A stretch of DNA of 64,000 bases, from NCBI GenBank assembly GCA_018873245.2, contig JAEMBT020000008.1, positions 6,407,569-6,471,568 of the forward strand, read 5' to 3'. The translations under genes were made by a program, and so were the position numbers. Positions 13,147-24,110 of this stretch are shown here, piece after piece; positions within the stretch are counted from its first letter, which is position 1; each line of letters begins with the position of its first letter. Source of the stretch: Archegozetes longisetosus. Taxonomy: Eukaryota; Arthropoda; Arachnida; Sarcoptiformes; Trhypochthoniidae. The notes beneath the pieces are model-generated. The model did not search any database, was not told where the DNA came from, and saw only the letters and a program-made list of their open reading frames with translations.

Positions 13147-14750
13147 GAAAATTCATTAAATCATTTAAGGAGAAAATGAATTTTTTTATTAATTATTTAT
13201 GAGATAATTAGTTTGAATATCATGTCTTTTGTCTAGTCTTAAATTCGTTTAACTCTTAAAATACTGTATATCTGTTATGCTTCGCGTTTAATGTAATTAT
13301 CATTTGTTTTAAAAAATAATGTTCACAATTATTCAGATTCAGGCTTTATATTCATATTAAATTTGTATAACTTAACGATTAGAGTCTATTTCAAATTTTT
13401 GCTTATCTTTTCGGGCATTTAATTAATTTGAGCTTTAATTAAGATGAAAACTATCGACGAAAAAATTGCCACTCATGAAGAATATACTTAAGAATCAATA
13501 GTGAAAATCGTAATGAAAAGAGCCTTTGATTCAATTTGAATCGATTGTCGAGCCTTTTCTTACTTATACTTTACTTTGAATAAAATCAGTTCATTCTATT
13601 AATCGAGTAAATGAATCAAATTTATTTCTTCGTGACTAATGGTGAGACAACTAGACATAAATTCATTTATTATTTACTGTGATTTAAACTCTAAACGAAA
13701 TGGGAGCGAATACTCATTTGATTAAACATACAAACCGAGAGTCAACAAATTAAGGACTTCTGTGAATAACAATTTTGAAACTGAAGCTTAGAATGATATA
13801 ACTTTAATCAAAAAGATTAGTAGATTAGTAATGAAACGAATGAGAAATATTTAAGAGAAATATTTTAAAAATTCAAATTTTAATATGTTCTCTGCTAATG
13901 CTTATCTTCAAAGAAATGACACTTGTGTCAGCCGTGGATTTAATTAAATATTTTCAATTGTCTTAAGTTTCTTATTATTGATCTAATCGAATATTGATTA
14001 TTGATCGAATAAATTGTAAATAAGTATTCCACTCAAATTTTAATGTAAATAATAGTAAATTGGTAGATGTTTCAGAAGTGAACTCAAGATATTGATAACA
14101 TTACAGTGTAATTGATATTCGGAATGAAAACAAACAGTATTGGGGCTAAAACTTTTTTGTGTTGAGATAGCTAGGTCGAAAAATTCATTTTGATGTTAAT
14201 TTTCAGAATTTTTGTGGTAAATAAGATTCAGAACCAATGAGAGAATGAATGTTAAACAAATCTTGGTTTTACTGTTTTGCATTCAATACCTTAATAATTT
14301 GTACTAAATATGTTTAAAATTGAATATCTTCATAAATACCTACATATTTTCCATTGAAACTTTCAGCTGAAAATTAGATTAGTCTTTCGCTATAGCTTAG
14401 TAACTTTGAAAACAGATCTTTCTCTTCATTGAAGAGTTCCTTCACTTGGAATTAGAGAAAATATCACAATTGATGTTAAATATATTTTCTGAAATAGATG
14501 TTCTCCAATTATCCAAGGAATCGAGAATCGTGTGAATGTTTTTTTCAGAAGCACTTCGATCTGTATCTGCTTATGATATAAAATGCTGATATAATTGAAA
14601 TCTTTACCATTGGTTTTAATGGTTGAATGCACATACGTTTTAGCATTATTCATGCACATGGGGATAAAATTACTTCATGCAATGTTGACTCGTTGAATAA
14701 TTATATTTACTTATTAATAACTTGGAGTCAAAAATCAAACTATATAAAAT
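13147..14750. other. 3' flank of MDM1-like gene and intergenic DNA
   Basis: AT-rich sequence with no recognisable coding exon on either strand. Overlapping open frames on both strands around 14426-14818 have no family resemblance, and the last one runs into the foldback element that follows. Confidence 0.5.
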
Positions 14751-15678
14751 TTATAAGATATTTTGGTTATGTAATACAATTCAGGGACAGGGTACTTCCA
14801 GTGACCCGACCCCCTTAATACATATATCGTTGGACTCAGCTCGATGAGGCGAGTTCTTCGATACTCCACTTGGGACCCTAGGGCCTAGGTCCCTAGTGAC
14901 TGGACCGAAGACCGTGCGTTGGGTATCAATATGAATGGAGGCTCGAGTGGAGTTCACATATCAAATGTGGTGGTCCTAGGGCCAGGTCCTGAGACTTAAC
15001 TTTATTACTTGAACAGTGTAGTCCATGATATTCAATTGTACTCCGATTGTACTATTGGCGACTCATTTAACCTAACCACCACGAACCCGATTTAACCTAA
15101 GCTGACTATAGCGTCAGATCGCTTCACTCGGGACGCTTCGCGCTCCTCGCTTCGCGACCTGACGCAATTTTCACTTAGGTTAAATCACGCACGTGGATAC
15201 TTAATTATTTTATAGAGAAATTTTAAAATGCAAGTTGGACTAAAATCCCAAGACCTAGCCCTAGGACCACCATATTTGATATGTGAACTCCACTCTAGCC
15301 TCCGGTCATATTGACACCCAATACATAATCCTAGGTCCGGCCACTAGGGACCTAGGGTCCCAAGTGGGGTATCGATGAACTCGCCTCATCGAGCTGAGTC
15401 CAACGATATATATTGATGTGGTCTATACTCTATTGTTATTTTATTAAACATAGCGCTAGCATACACACAAACTTACACCCTTTTGAAACCTTTAGTACTA
15501 TGCCTTTTATAATATAATTAATAACCATGAGTATGATATATAAAATAACTCGAACTCTGAAAATTTAGTTCATGAATAAGTTGAACTTTTACGAGTCGCA
15601 TCAATATATATTGAGGGGGTCGGGTCACTGGAAGTACCCTGTCCCTGAATTGTATTATATAACCCAAATATCTTATAA
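14751..15678. mobile_element. Long foldback (inverted-repeat) element, copy A
   Basis: The left arm starts TTATAAGATATTTTGGTTAT at 14751 and the right arm ends with its near complement at 15678. Both arms carry a block around CAGGGACAGGGTACTTCCAG, a block around the ACTTGGGACCCTAGG region, and a block around GGTGGTCCTAGGGCCAGGTC. The right arm holds about 190 extra bases (15412-15600) bounded by inverted copies of CATCAATATATA. The central part (15060-15190) contains AACCTAA runs and a GC-richer segment with GCTTCGCG palindromes. No transposase frame lies inside, so this is a non-autonomous foldback or large MITE. A related but distinct copy is at 28046-28786. Confidence 0.8.
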
Positions 15679-15797
15679 TAAGTATAGTATACGGAATAGC
15701 TCCTTCCAAAACAATCGATACTAAACAAAACTTCGAGCTACCTTTTTCAGTCCCTTAACTAAGAACTTGGATATAATGGTTATAAAACGGTAGAGGT

Positions 15798-15850
15798 TGA
15801 GTAGGTTAGAGTAGGTTAGGTTAGGTTAAGATAGTTGAGGTTAGGCTGCC
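15798..15850. repeat. Short TTAGG-like run
   Basis: A cluster of GGTTA/TTAGG units, some imperfect, around 15800-15845 (for example TAGGTTAGGTTAGGTTA). TTAGG is the usual arthropod telomere unit. The run is short and internal and also resembles the AACCTAACC motifs inside the neighbouring foldback elements, so it is more likely a transposon footprint than a true interstitial telomere. Confidence 0.4.
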
Positions 15851-15900
15851 TGAGTTAGTCTAGAAGAAACTTATTATCATATCCGTTTTACTAAATATTA

Positions 15901-16294
15901 GGGTTTTGCTTATGTAATGCGGGTTTTGTTAACAAAATTGCACCGGTCGCCCGGATTGAGGGTTGTCTTCAACACTGAAGTCGTTGTTTCAGAAGGGCGA
16001 AAACCATCGCTGACACTGACTCATACTCAGAGCTTTGCGACCATATGTGTCCCAAATGTGTTTTGCGGCTTCGGTAGCATTTGATCCCCGATGAAATTCA
16101 TACAACAAACAGTGTCTTAGTCGGAAACACTTAAGCCATTTTGTACACAATTTATTTAAAGATTATTTACCAATAATTTGAGTTTAGATATCACTCTTTT
16201 GGATGACTTTCCAAAAACATTTGTAAACAATCGATTACTGATTCAAAATTGACCTCAAACATAACGTTAAAAACCGCATTACATAAACAAAACA
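15901..16294 (-). mobile_element. Mariner-derived MITE carrying a transposase N-terminal (HTH) remnant
   Basis: Terminal inverted repeats of about 30 bases: GGGTTTTGCTTATGTAATGC at 15901 and the complement of TGTTTTGTTTATGTAATGCG ending at 16294, flanked by TA dinucleotides (15899-15900 and 16295-16296), as in Tc1/mariner insertions. On the minus strand, about 16130 down to 15940, a decayed mariner HTH reads LRHCLLYEFHRGSNATEAAK, then IWDTYGRKALSMSQCQRWF, a stop, and FSVEDNPQSGRP. That is the mariner N-terminal DNA-binding domain only, with no DDE domain. The element is an internally deleted, dead derivative. Confidence 0.75.
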
Positions 16295-16296
16295 TA

Positions 16297-17427
16297 ATGA
16301 ATTTATGAAAAATACCGTCGCCTGAATACTATAAGGTTCTAAATGCAAAAGTATATTAACGAGAAATCTACTTTAAGTTGGATGTTGTTATATACCAATA
16401 ATGAGTTGAAGAATAACTTTCTAAAATATGTTACCAAATAATGTATGTGGGATACGAATATTCCACTGTTCGTTTGGGTCCTACTCTGTTTCTATCATGG
16501 ATAACTGAGAACTGATTTTTGTATTTTAAACTTTATTGCACTTAAATTAAATCCAAAACTGAGTGCTATCAAGTTCTAAATGATCGAAAGTCGATATATA
16601 ACTAAATTGAAACAAATTTTTTATCTAAGAAATTTCAAAAATAAAGTAGAAAATCAATTTCGAACATTTTAAGAATGATTCGACATAATTAGTCAAAAAC
16701 TTTTTTAAGTCGAAATTCGACTTGACTATTTTTGTCTCAATTTTTCAGATATTTCTTAAGAAGTTATTTGAATGACTGAAAAGTCAATTTTTATAAAGAA
16801 ATGATGCATTAACAACAGTTTATTGAAGAATCGAAATTATTGATATAGAAGAAACCGAAGTCACTAAATCAATTTTCAAAAAATGAAATATCAGCAGAAT
16901 ATTATTCTTTTCATTGGGCTTCTATGAGATTTAGTTTTAATAACTCGAAAGATTTTGGAAACGTCTGTTTTACAAGTATTTTGCTCATCTAACTCGACTA
17001 ATTTGGCGATTACGACTGAACCACGCATAAATTTATAAATTTGAATAAATACCAGCATCAAGACCATGACAAGTTGTATGAATTCGTTAATAACTGATTT
17101 TATCAAAAAATAGATTTAGAATCTTACAGTACTCAGGCGACGATATAAATGTTTTTATTACGTAATTTTATTTATGTTTCATATTAGCTCATATTATTCA
17201 ATAAAATGGTAAACAAGAATATAAATAATTTGCGCGATTCTATCACTGTACTTATCTTTACACTATACTATCTTAATTTTATTATGCACTTTTGCAATAA
17301 GTGAAATGATGGGATTGCATAAATGATGTATATTCTTATCTATTATTCTAGTGAATAATACTATAATAATAATGATTATGAAAGTAAAATCTAGTTTTCG
17401 TAAAATTACTAAATTTTATCGATTTAG
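16297..17427. other. Upstream region of the GPCR gene, no exon recognised
   Basis: AT-rich DNA between the MITE and the first recognisable GPCR exon. It may contain earlier exons or intron of that gene. One candidate is a short signal-peptide-like frame starting at the ATG near 16883 that stops after about 14 codons; I could not connect it by splicing. A minus-strand frame at 16891-17106 has no recognisable features. Confidence 0.4.
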
Positions 17428-17534
17428 ATAAAGCAGAAATAGATCTCAATGTGGCAATGGATTTGACGAATGATTTTTTGAGAGCATTCAGTAATTTGAT
17501 CAACCAAAAGAATGCGTGGAATAACGGGACAAAC

Positions 17535-18025
17535 GGGTGAATCTTAGCAATCCCTGCTCGGGGTGTTCCTATTGGCCTATATCAACGAGTCATATGTCGT
17601 TGGAAAGGTCTCGTCAAGCTGAGTTCAACGATACCATAGATGATGACCTGTGACCTCCGGTTCGCCGACGGGTGACCTTTGACCTCTGACCTATTACCAC
17701 AATACTTAACCCCTGTAACATATATATCGTTGGAAAGGTTTCGCCAAGCTGAGTCCAACGATACCATACATGATGACCTGTGACCTCGGGTTCGCCGACG
17801 GGTGACCTTTAATCCCCGACCTATTACAACAATACTTAACCCCTACAACATACATATCGTTGGAAAGGTCTTGATATACAGAGCTCAACGATGCCATACA
17901 TGATGACCTGTGACCTCGGGTTCACCGACGGGTGACCTTTGACTTCTGACCTCTGACCGAAATACTTAACCCCTACAACATATATATCGTTGGAAAGGTC
18001 TCTTCCAACTGAATACAATGATAAC
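17535..18025 (+). repeat. Left terminal inverted repeat of Merlin, three tandem ~130-bp units
   Basis: The outer 55 bases are followed by three tandem units of about 130 bases. Each contains CGTTGGAAAGG, the GATGACCTGTGACCT segment, the CGCCGACGGGTGACC segment and AATACTTAACCCCT. It pairs with 19687-20047 on the other side but is one unit longer (about 491 against 361 bases). Confidence 0.9.
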
Positions 18026-18218
18026 GCTCATGTGATCTTGAGACCTATTCAACATAAGTTTTGATTTTCAAATTATATTATCTCCCTATAAGATCAAATA
18101 ATGCTTGTATAATTTACCCTTCTGAGAAGGTATACATATTCATAATTTTCTTTATCTACTTTCCACAGCGTAAGCAATGCGGGTTTCAATATACTTTTTA
18201 GTCTTTATTATCGCTAAC

Positions 18219-18345
18219 GGTACTTCAGTACCAATTAATGGTGTCCTGCCCTTTTCAGGGCAACACCATAGCGATCCACCATCTTATCAGTCAGTGAAAA
18301 AGTGACAAGTAATGTTGAATTGCCGTTTTCACGGCACTATTCAAT
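18219..18345. other. Series of three stem-loops inside the Merlin element
   Basis: Three perfect or near-perfect hairpins stand close together upstream of the transposase: GGTAC/TTCA/GTACC at 18219-18232; a stem with core TGCCC/TTTTCA/GGGCA and outer GGTGT/ACACC at 18240-18267; and TGCCG/TTTTCA/CGGCA with outer TTGAAT/ATTCAA at 18315-18345. A similar GC-rich stem, CGCCCC/GTTTTA/AGGGCG, lies downstream of the transposase at about 19573-19590. They may be subterminal transposase-binding sites or termination/RNA-processing hairpins; function unknown. Confidence 0.6.
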
Positions 18346-18429
18346 TCCTTTCACCTCTTCGACCGTATTCAATTTACATTTTTAATTTCATTGGTTTTTG
18401 CTTTTAGTATTGGTATAATTTTATCATTC

Positions 18430-19526
18430 ATGCTAAGACGTGCACGATCATCTATTGAACCAGACAGTTTTAACTTTTCCACCGTTTTCGATTATTTGAA
18501 CATGTCTAATTTTAACCAAAAGTTTCGTAATGAGAATGATGCCATTGAGTTTTGTGAATTGATGAGTTTACTTCCTAGCCAACTTTCTAATCCGAAACCA
18601 TCTTGTGTTAATCACCCTGATACTGAATGCATTATTATGAAAGCTCAAAGAGAAAAATTGCATTGGATATATAGCTGTCCAATTTGTCGAAAATCTATTA
18701 GTCCTACTTCATGGACATTCTTTGAAAGTTCTAAACTTTCGATAAGAGAAACATTGCGCATTGTATTGGCATTTGTAGCTGAGCTTACTAATCAACAAGC
18801 GGCAATTGAGTGTCATGTTGAAAAAATACAATTTCAAATTGGTATTCTGCTTGTAGAAAAGTTCAAGAGGTCATCTTATCCCAACCTGGACGTAAAATCG
18901 GAGGTCTATATGATGAGGATGGCAAAATATTCAGTCATTTTGTCGAAATCGACGAAACTCACATTGTTCATCGTAAGTACAAGCGAGGCAGAATGTTAGA
19001 AGGAGAAAAACATATTTGGGTCGTAGGTGGGACATGCAGATTAACAAAAGAGGCATTCATGTTTCGAGTCCCAAATAGAACAGTTTCGGTTATTGACTGT
19101 TTAGTTAGAAACTATGTTGAGCCAGGTTCAATCTTAGTTACCGATTCAGCTGCAGTTTATAAATACATTTCACTTAGGCAACATCATTTGTTTAACCATT
19201 ATAGTGTCAATCACAGCCTTCATTTTGTCTGTCCAGATGATAAACAAATACACACTCAAAATATTGAAAGCCGTTGGGCACAATTGAAAAAAAATATTAA
19301 AACTTATCGCTCAAACAAATACATTGACCAATTCATTTCTCAATATTTATACAAATTTGCTCATTTTAAGAATAGAAAAGAAAAGTACAGTTATGGTCAA
19401 AGATTTAAACATTTTCTGAAAGATGTCGTTAAAGTTTATCCTGGACCTGCTCTTTATTTAGATAGACTTACTCTTCATCGTCCACCATTATATCACGATA
19501 CATTCCAAGATTCGAATCAAGAATAA
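18430..19526 (+). pseudogene. Merlin transposase (ISXO2-like DDE), one frameshift
   Basis: This transposase cuts and pastes the surrounding element. The ATG at 18430 starts MLRRARSSIEPDSF. A zinc-ribbon-like region with CVNHPDTEC and later YSCPICRKSISPTSWTFF is typical of IS1595/Merlin. The frame then breaks near 18855-18862, beside a run of four A. The next frame resumes QPGRKIGGLYDEDGKIFSH, then VEIDETHIVHRKYKRGR (first catalytic Asp), ILVTDSAAVYKYI (second Asp) and IHTQNIESRWAQLKKNIK (third acidic residue), and stops at TAA 19524-19526. All three catalytic positions and the surrounding ISXO2 pattern are present. Only the frame break argues against activity, and it could be a homopolymer error. 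No introns are needed. Confidence 0.85.
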
Positions 19527-19686
19527 GATTCGAATTCTGATTAACGGAAAAATCAAGGTGTATTGAACTCATCGCCCCGTTTTAAGGGCGAAGGGAGGGA
19601 ACAGGCGGTGCCTTGTGGGACAGTTCCCCAGGGCGCTCAACAGTGAAAACCTTCGTTTTGTTTTTTAGTCTCAAAGTGATATGAGT

Positions 19687-20047
19687 GTTATTATTGTATT
19701 CAGTTGGAAGAGACCTTTCCAACGATATATATGTTGTAGGGGTTAAGTATTTCGGTCAGAGGTCAGAAGTCAAAGGTCACCCGTCGGCGAACCCGAGGTC
19801 ACAGGTCATCATGTATGGTATCGTTGGACTCAGCTTGGCGAAACCTTTCCAACGATATATATGTTACAGGGGTTAAGTATTGTGGTAATAGGTCAGAGGT
19901 CAAAGGTCACCCGTCGGCGAACCGGAGGTCACAGGTCATCATCTATGGTATCGTTGAACTCAGCTTGACGAGACCTTTCCAACGACATATGACTCGTTGA
20001 TATAGGCCAATAGGAACACCCCGAGCAGGGATTGCTAAGATTCACCC
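19687..20047 (-). repeat. Right terminal inverted repeat of Merlin, two tandem ~130-bp units
   Basis: Reverse complement of the left repeat with two rather than three ~130-bp units, plus the outer 55-base end (GATTCACCC at the border). Open frames seen across it are chance readings through the repeats. Confidence 0.9.
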
Positions 20048-22554
20048 GGACAAACAATGAGAAGATTGAAACGGCATCAAAGATGTTACTTCATATACAA
20101 AACTCTACTTTCATTTTGAAAACCTATTTGAATGGTACTAATGAGACAAAAAAATTCGAAAAACAAAATATTATTGCAAACATCTATCCAACCAATTGCA
20201 GCGAAGAATTAGTTTTTGAGGCGAATTGTTCTTCAATTATAGTTCCAAAAGATGTTTATTTCAATGGGAATGATGAGTGCTATAACTACGCAGTCGGATA
20301 TCTTATCAATGGGTTAGTAAATTATTTATCTGGAGGAATCAATAAAGAATTAGAAGTGAATACGAAAATAATTGCATTAAGCATTGAAAATACAAATAAA
20401 ACTAATCAAATAAATGATGACAAGAAAATAACAGTTAGGTAAGCCTTTACTGTTTCAAAGTTTAGATCTGTTTGAAAATCTTGTGAAAATCTCGGTCTAA
20501 ATTGTTTTCATCTTATGCACTCAACCTGTCTTTAATTTTCAGTTTACTCCATGAAAAGAGGCTAGAATTTGGTGACAAAATGGAATGTCGTTTCTGGTAT
20601 TTCATGAATAATGAATGGTCAACAAATGGGTGTCAATTTGTTTCTCATGAATCAAATAGAAGTACGACTGTTTGTGAATGCAATCATTTAACTAATTTCG
20701 CAGCACTCGTCGACGCGACAGAAAGAGATGATAGTTTGAAATCGATGTTCACTTATATCTGTTGTGGAATTTCATGCTTTTGTCTTTCACTTACTTTAAT
20801 ACTTATGATATTCCAAAATAAGACGAGATCCAAAACAATAACTGACGAGCAAATCATAAAACGAAGTAAAATAACATGCAATCTATGTATATGTTTATTA
20901 GCTGCGGATCTGCTTGTCATCTTCGGAATGGATAAAGCTGACATCAATCCTCAGGTTGAATAGAATTATAGAAGTTTGATACTTTTCTCATGTTTCTCAT
21001 AATTATAATTTTTTCCAAAGATTTTATGCGGAGTATTCTCAGGACTACTTCTGTACTCATTATTAGCATCTTTCGCCTGGATGTTTATCGGAGGACTCCA
21101 CTTATTCAGGACCATTGTATTTGTGTTCAAATCTAATACGAAAATGAGTTCTTTTCTAGTGATTGGTTATGGAATACCTTTTCTTGTAATTGGTATTGCG
21201 ATGACTGTCATTTGGTTTACAGAGAATAACATGCTTTTTGAAATCAACAATAATAAATATTATTTGTAAGTTGAATAAGTAAAATTTAGAATGAAAAATG
21301 CTTAGAGTGTTTAGCTCTTTAGTTGTTGGATATCTTCTGAACAACATACGAATTATATTTGGATTTTTGTGGGTAAGTCTGAAAATTAAATGAACAAAAT
21401 ATTTTACACTATTAGGAAATTTTATATTTAGTTTTCTAAGAGGAGAGAATAGCACTGAGATGTTTTATAAAAGGGAATCTCAATCTGTGTTCCTTATTTT
21501 TATGTATCTTATAATTTCAGGTCCGATATTGGCTGTCATTGCGTTCAATATTCAGACAATGATAACCCTTTTGTTCAAATGTATTAAAATGAATGCATAT
21601 AATGGAAAGACTGCAAAATTGGGATCAAAATTGAAGCAAATTTTTTGTTTCGCAGCAACCACTATAAATTTAGGTGTAACTTGGATTCTACTATCACTAT
21701 ATTGTTATGCAGATATAAATTCTTTGATTTTAAATCAGTTTTTCATTCTTTTAAAATAGTTTGTCAAGCAGTTATCTTTAAAATGCTTTATATTTTATGT
21801 AATGCTTTACTAATGCTTTCAAGGTTATCATTGTATTATCGCTAGCTATGAAATGCAGCTCATATTTTAAAAGAATAAAAATTCAGATCTATTTTGTTTA
21901 TATAAGATATGTTAAAAAACTGGCAAAGAGAGTCAGTCTTTGGGCGGAGGCCTTGAGAAGAGGACCTCATTATGCCTCTAAGTGAATGTGAAAAAGTGTT
22001 AGAAAGAAGTAAAATCTTTTAATATGTGAGAACTTTTAAATATGTTTGTAACATTTTTATGTATCAATCAAATAATCAAATCACGTCTAAGTCCTATTTT
22101 ATATTTTTTATCTATTTGTTAATTAAATATTATTTTAATTACTTATAATTTTTAAAGAAAATAAAAGATTTCAATCAAACAAAGTATAATATAACTAATA
22201 ATTTAATAGAATATTAGTTTCAGAATTCTGGATAAATAGTTAACTTTAGTCCCCAGTTATGAGTTTAGGTTTATGAGCTCGAACCTGAACGGCATAACAA
22301 TATATAGTAAAATGGAATTCTTTCTCTTTATATTTCTCAAACGTATTCATCGTATTGAATGGACTACAAGTCAGTCATCTGTAAACTTTTATTATTTCAC
22401 TCAAAATTCTATAATTTTATTATATTTTCAGGGATTCTTTATATTTATCTATGAATTGGCATTTCATTTGAACGAAAGATCAAAAGTTGTGAAGGAAAAG
22501 GAAATAATTCATGAAAGCGGAACAAGTGATACAAATAATAGAAGTGGCAATTAG

Positions 22555-23510
22555 CTATTAACTCTCACAATCTTATAATAATATTGGTTTGGAAAGAAAT
22601 TAATGCCCTCTATTTACGTCAGAGTTTTGAACCCTTGGAGTTCCCTAAATAATTAATAAAAAATTGAATTTGCATGTCTTATGTGGAAAGGCATTATTCA
22701 ACTCTAATTTAATTAAAAATTAAAAATAATACTCTTTCATTTTAATATATTTAAAATTTTGTTAATAGCAGGTATCGTTTTCTTTCCAACCCAATAAAAG
22801 AATCAAAACAATCGAGAATCGGCGATTTTGAAATTATATAAACGGAATATCTTAGTTTAAGACATTATTTAAGTATAAACACAAGTATTGGCTTGAGACA
22901 AGAGACAATTTTATTTTAGTAATTAAAATTTTATTACTGGAATTTCTGGTTTTGGTAGATAAAAGTTAGAAATTGAATGTCCTGATCTGTAGAGGCAGAT
23001 GCGTACTCACATTAATGTACCTGTTAATTTGTTATCAAACTTTTTACTAATGTTTAACAATAAGTGATCGATTGATGCAATAAATAAATGTAAATTCAAA
23101 GTTTTTGTGCGATATTAGTGCAGACCCACACTTCCATTTTTAAAACTCTATGGGGGGCTATAACCCCTAGTCTTCATGGCTACAGCTATGAGAATAATTG
23201 AATAAAATTCTTTGGACTGACTGATTATATTTTGTTAGTTCAGTTCTTATCCACAAATATAGTATCTAAAATTAGTTTACTTATACTGAATATGAGATTA
23301 AATTGATTGCACATGAATAAATTCAGTAAAATATTAATATTTAAATGGAAGTAAGACACGTACCAATATCTATGATTACATTTAAATTTATTTTGTAACA
23401 TTTAAACTACTCAAGACATCAAAACAGAAAATTATATGTAAAATATTCAGATATAAAATTATTTTGTCAATTTAAGTGGAGCAATGACATCACCGTAACC
23501 TATCGCGCGC
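22555..23510. other. Intergenic DNA, no gene seen
   Basis: AT-rich sequence after the GPCR tail with scattered AATAAA hexamers. Neither strand shows a recognisable exon, RNA gene or repeat. A G/C-containing stretch near 23126-23185 is unremarkable. Confidence 0.45.
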
Positions 23511-23514
23511 ATCT

Positions 23515-24110
23515 TTAGCCTTAAATGTTACATTATAGTTTGTGCAACTTTTTGAGCAACCTTAGAAGATAAAACTTTCCATATACGCCTGAAACCAACC
23601 AAATTTTATGATCCAAATTTTCGTTTACTATATATTTTTTTACATTCGGCCCAATAGCGCTCGATTGGACGTGCTTGTAGCACATTAGGTGCGTTTCATC
23701 CTTTTTTTTTAACAAAATCAATTTTTAAAGAATGAAGCAACGACTGAACACCTTTATGATAATGCGCTGTCGTTAAATCCAGCCAGAAAAGAATATCGCT
23801 GATATGGTGTTTATGAAGAAATGGTAATAGTCTTTTAATCAGATATTAATTTAGATAAGTATCACCATTGATAGTTCCTTCAGAAATGTAAGGTTCGCTC
23901 ACGATCGTTTCCGAACTGATCAATAGCTTGCAATATAAGAAAATTTTTATCGCTCATTTTCAAATGTTCAGTACTTGCACTTTCATCAAAACGGTTTATA
24001 ATTAGTATTACTTGTCTGTGAGTTCCCTCGGCCATAAAATGCCGATAAGTGATCTTTCTTTCAGTGAAACTACTCAATCCGGTATTGACTCTATAGAATT
24101 GCACAATTCA
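23515..24110 (-). pseudogene. Decayed Tc1/mariner-type transposase
   Basis: Read on the minus strand from about 24110 down, with several frame breaks: MSDKNFLILQAIDQFGNDRE, then VSEPYISEGTINGDTYLN, then RLLPFLHKHH and ISDILFWLDLTTAHYHKG. It ends with NVLQARPIERYWAECKKIYS and a C-terminal helix, KVLSSKVAQKVAQTIM. The spacing of FWLDLTTAHY (a catalytic Asp) and RPIERYWAECK (the third acidic residue region) fits a DDE transposase of the Tc1/mariner class. At least two stops and frame changes make it dead. The N-terminal DNA-binding half and terminal repeats were not found. Confidence 0.65.

Larger units (their letters stand above)
17535..20047 (+). mobile_element. Merlin-superfamily (IS1595-like) DNA transposon
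   Basis: Complete 2.5-kb element. Its ends are inverted, starting GGGTGAATCTTAGCAATCCC at 17535 and ending in the exact complement at 20047. The 8-bp duplication GGACAAAC flanks it at 17527-17534 and 20048-20055, and 8-9 bp is the expected length for Merlin. Inside are long terminal inverted repeats, small stem-loops and one DDE transposase frame with a single frame break. The element lies inside a coding exon of the GPCR; removing it with one duplication copy restores that frame (deduced from codon phase). Near-identical arms suggest a fairly recent insertion. Confidence 0.92.
17428..22554 (+). pseudogene. Adhesion-type GPCR (GAIN/GPS + 7TM), split by a Merlin transposon
   Basis: Adhesion GPCRs are plasma-membrane receptors that self-cleave at a GPS inside a GAIN domain. 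Exons: 17428-17534 plus 20056-20438 (one GAIN exon cut by the transposon), 20543-20954 (GPS and TM1-2), 21021-21265 (TM3-4), 21323-21372 and 21521 to about 21757 (TM5-6). Motifs: ECRFWYFMNNEWSTNGCQF then CECNHLTNFAALVD (GPS cysteines and HLTNFA), CWISSEQHTNYIWIFVGP across the 21372/21521 splice, and INLGVTWILLS in TM6. The residues before HLTNFA lack a clear HL*S/T cleavage triplet, so self-cleavage is doubtful. The TM7 region is irregular: one candidate (FKMLYILCNALLMLS, near 21780) lies in another frame after a five-T run, and another (LLYFQGFFIFIYELAF, about 22410-22470) leads to a charged tail ending at TAG 22554. The transposon insertion and frame break suggest a broken allele or gene; assembly error or heterozygosity is possible. 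Confidence 0.75.

Noticed and set aside
15798..15850. TTAGG-like run as an interstitial telomere or chromosome-end scar
   Set aside because: Only a few units, partly imperfect, next to foldback elements that carry the same AACCTAA motifs.
17592..17990. Regular ~130-base repeats looking at first like a CRISPR-type array
   Set aside because: There are no unique spacers; whole units are repeated and inverted at the other end, as in a transposon terminus. The genome is eukaryotic.
17582..18018. Overlapping ~60-aa minus-strand frames and matching plus-strand frames at 19685-20000
   Set aside because: They are readings through the tandem units of the Merlin inverted repeats; the similar 'proteins' on both sides only reflect the repeats.
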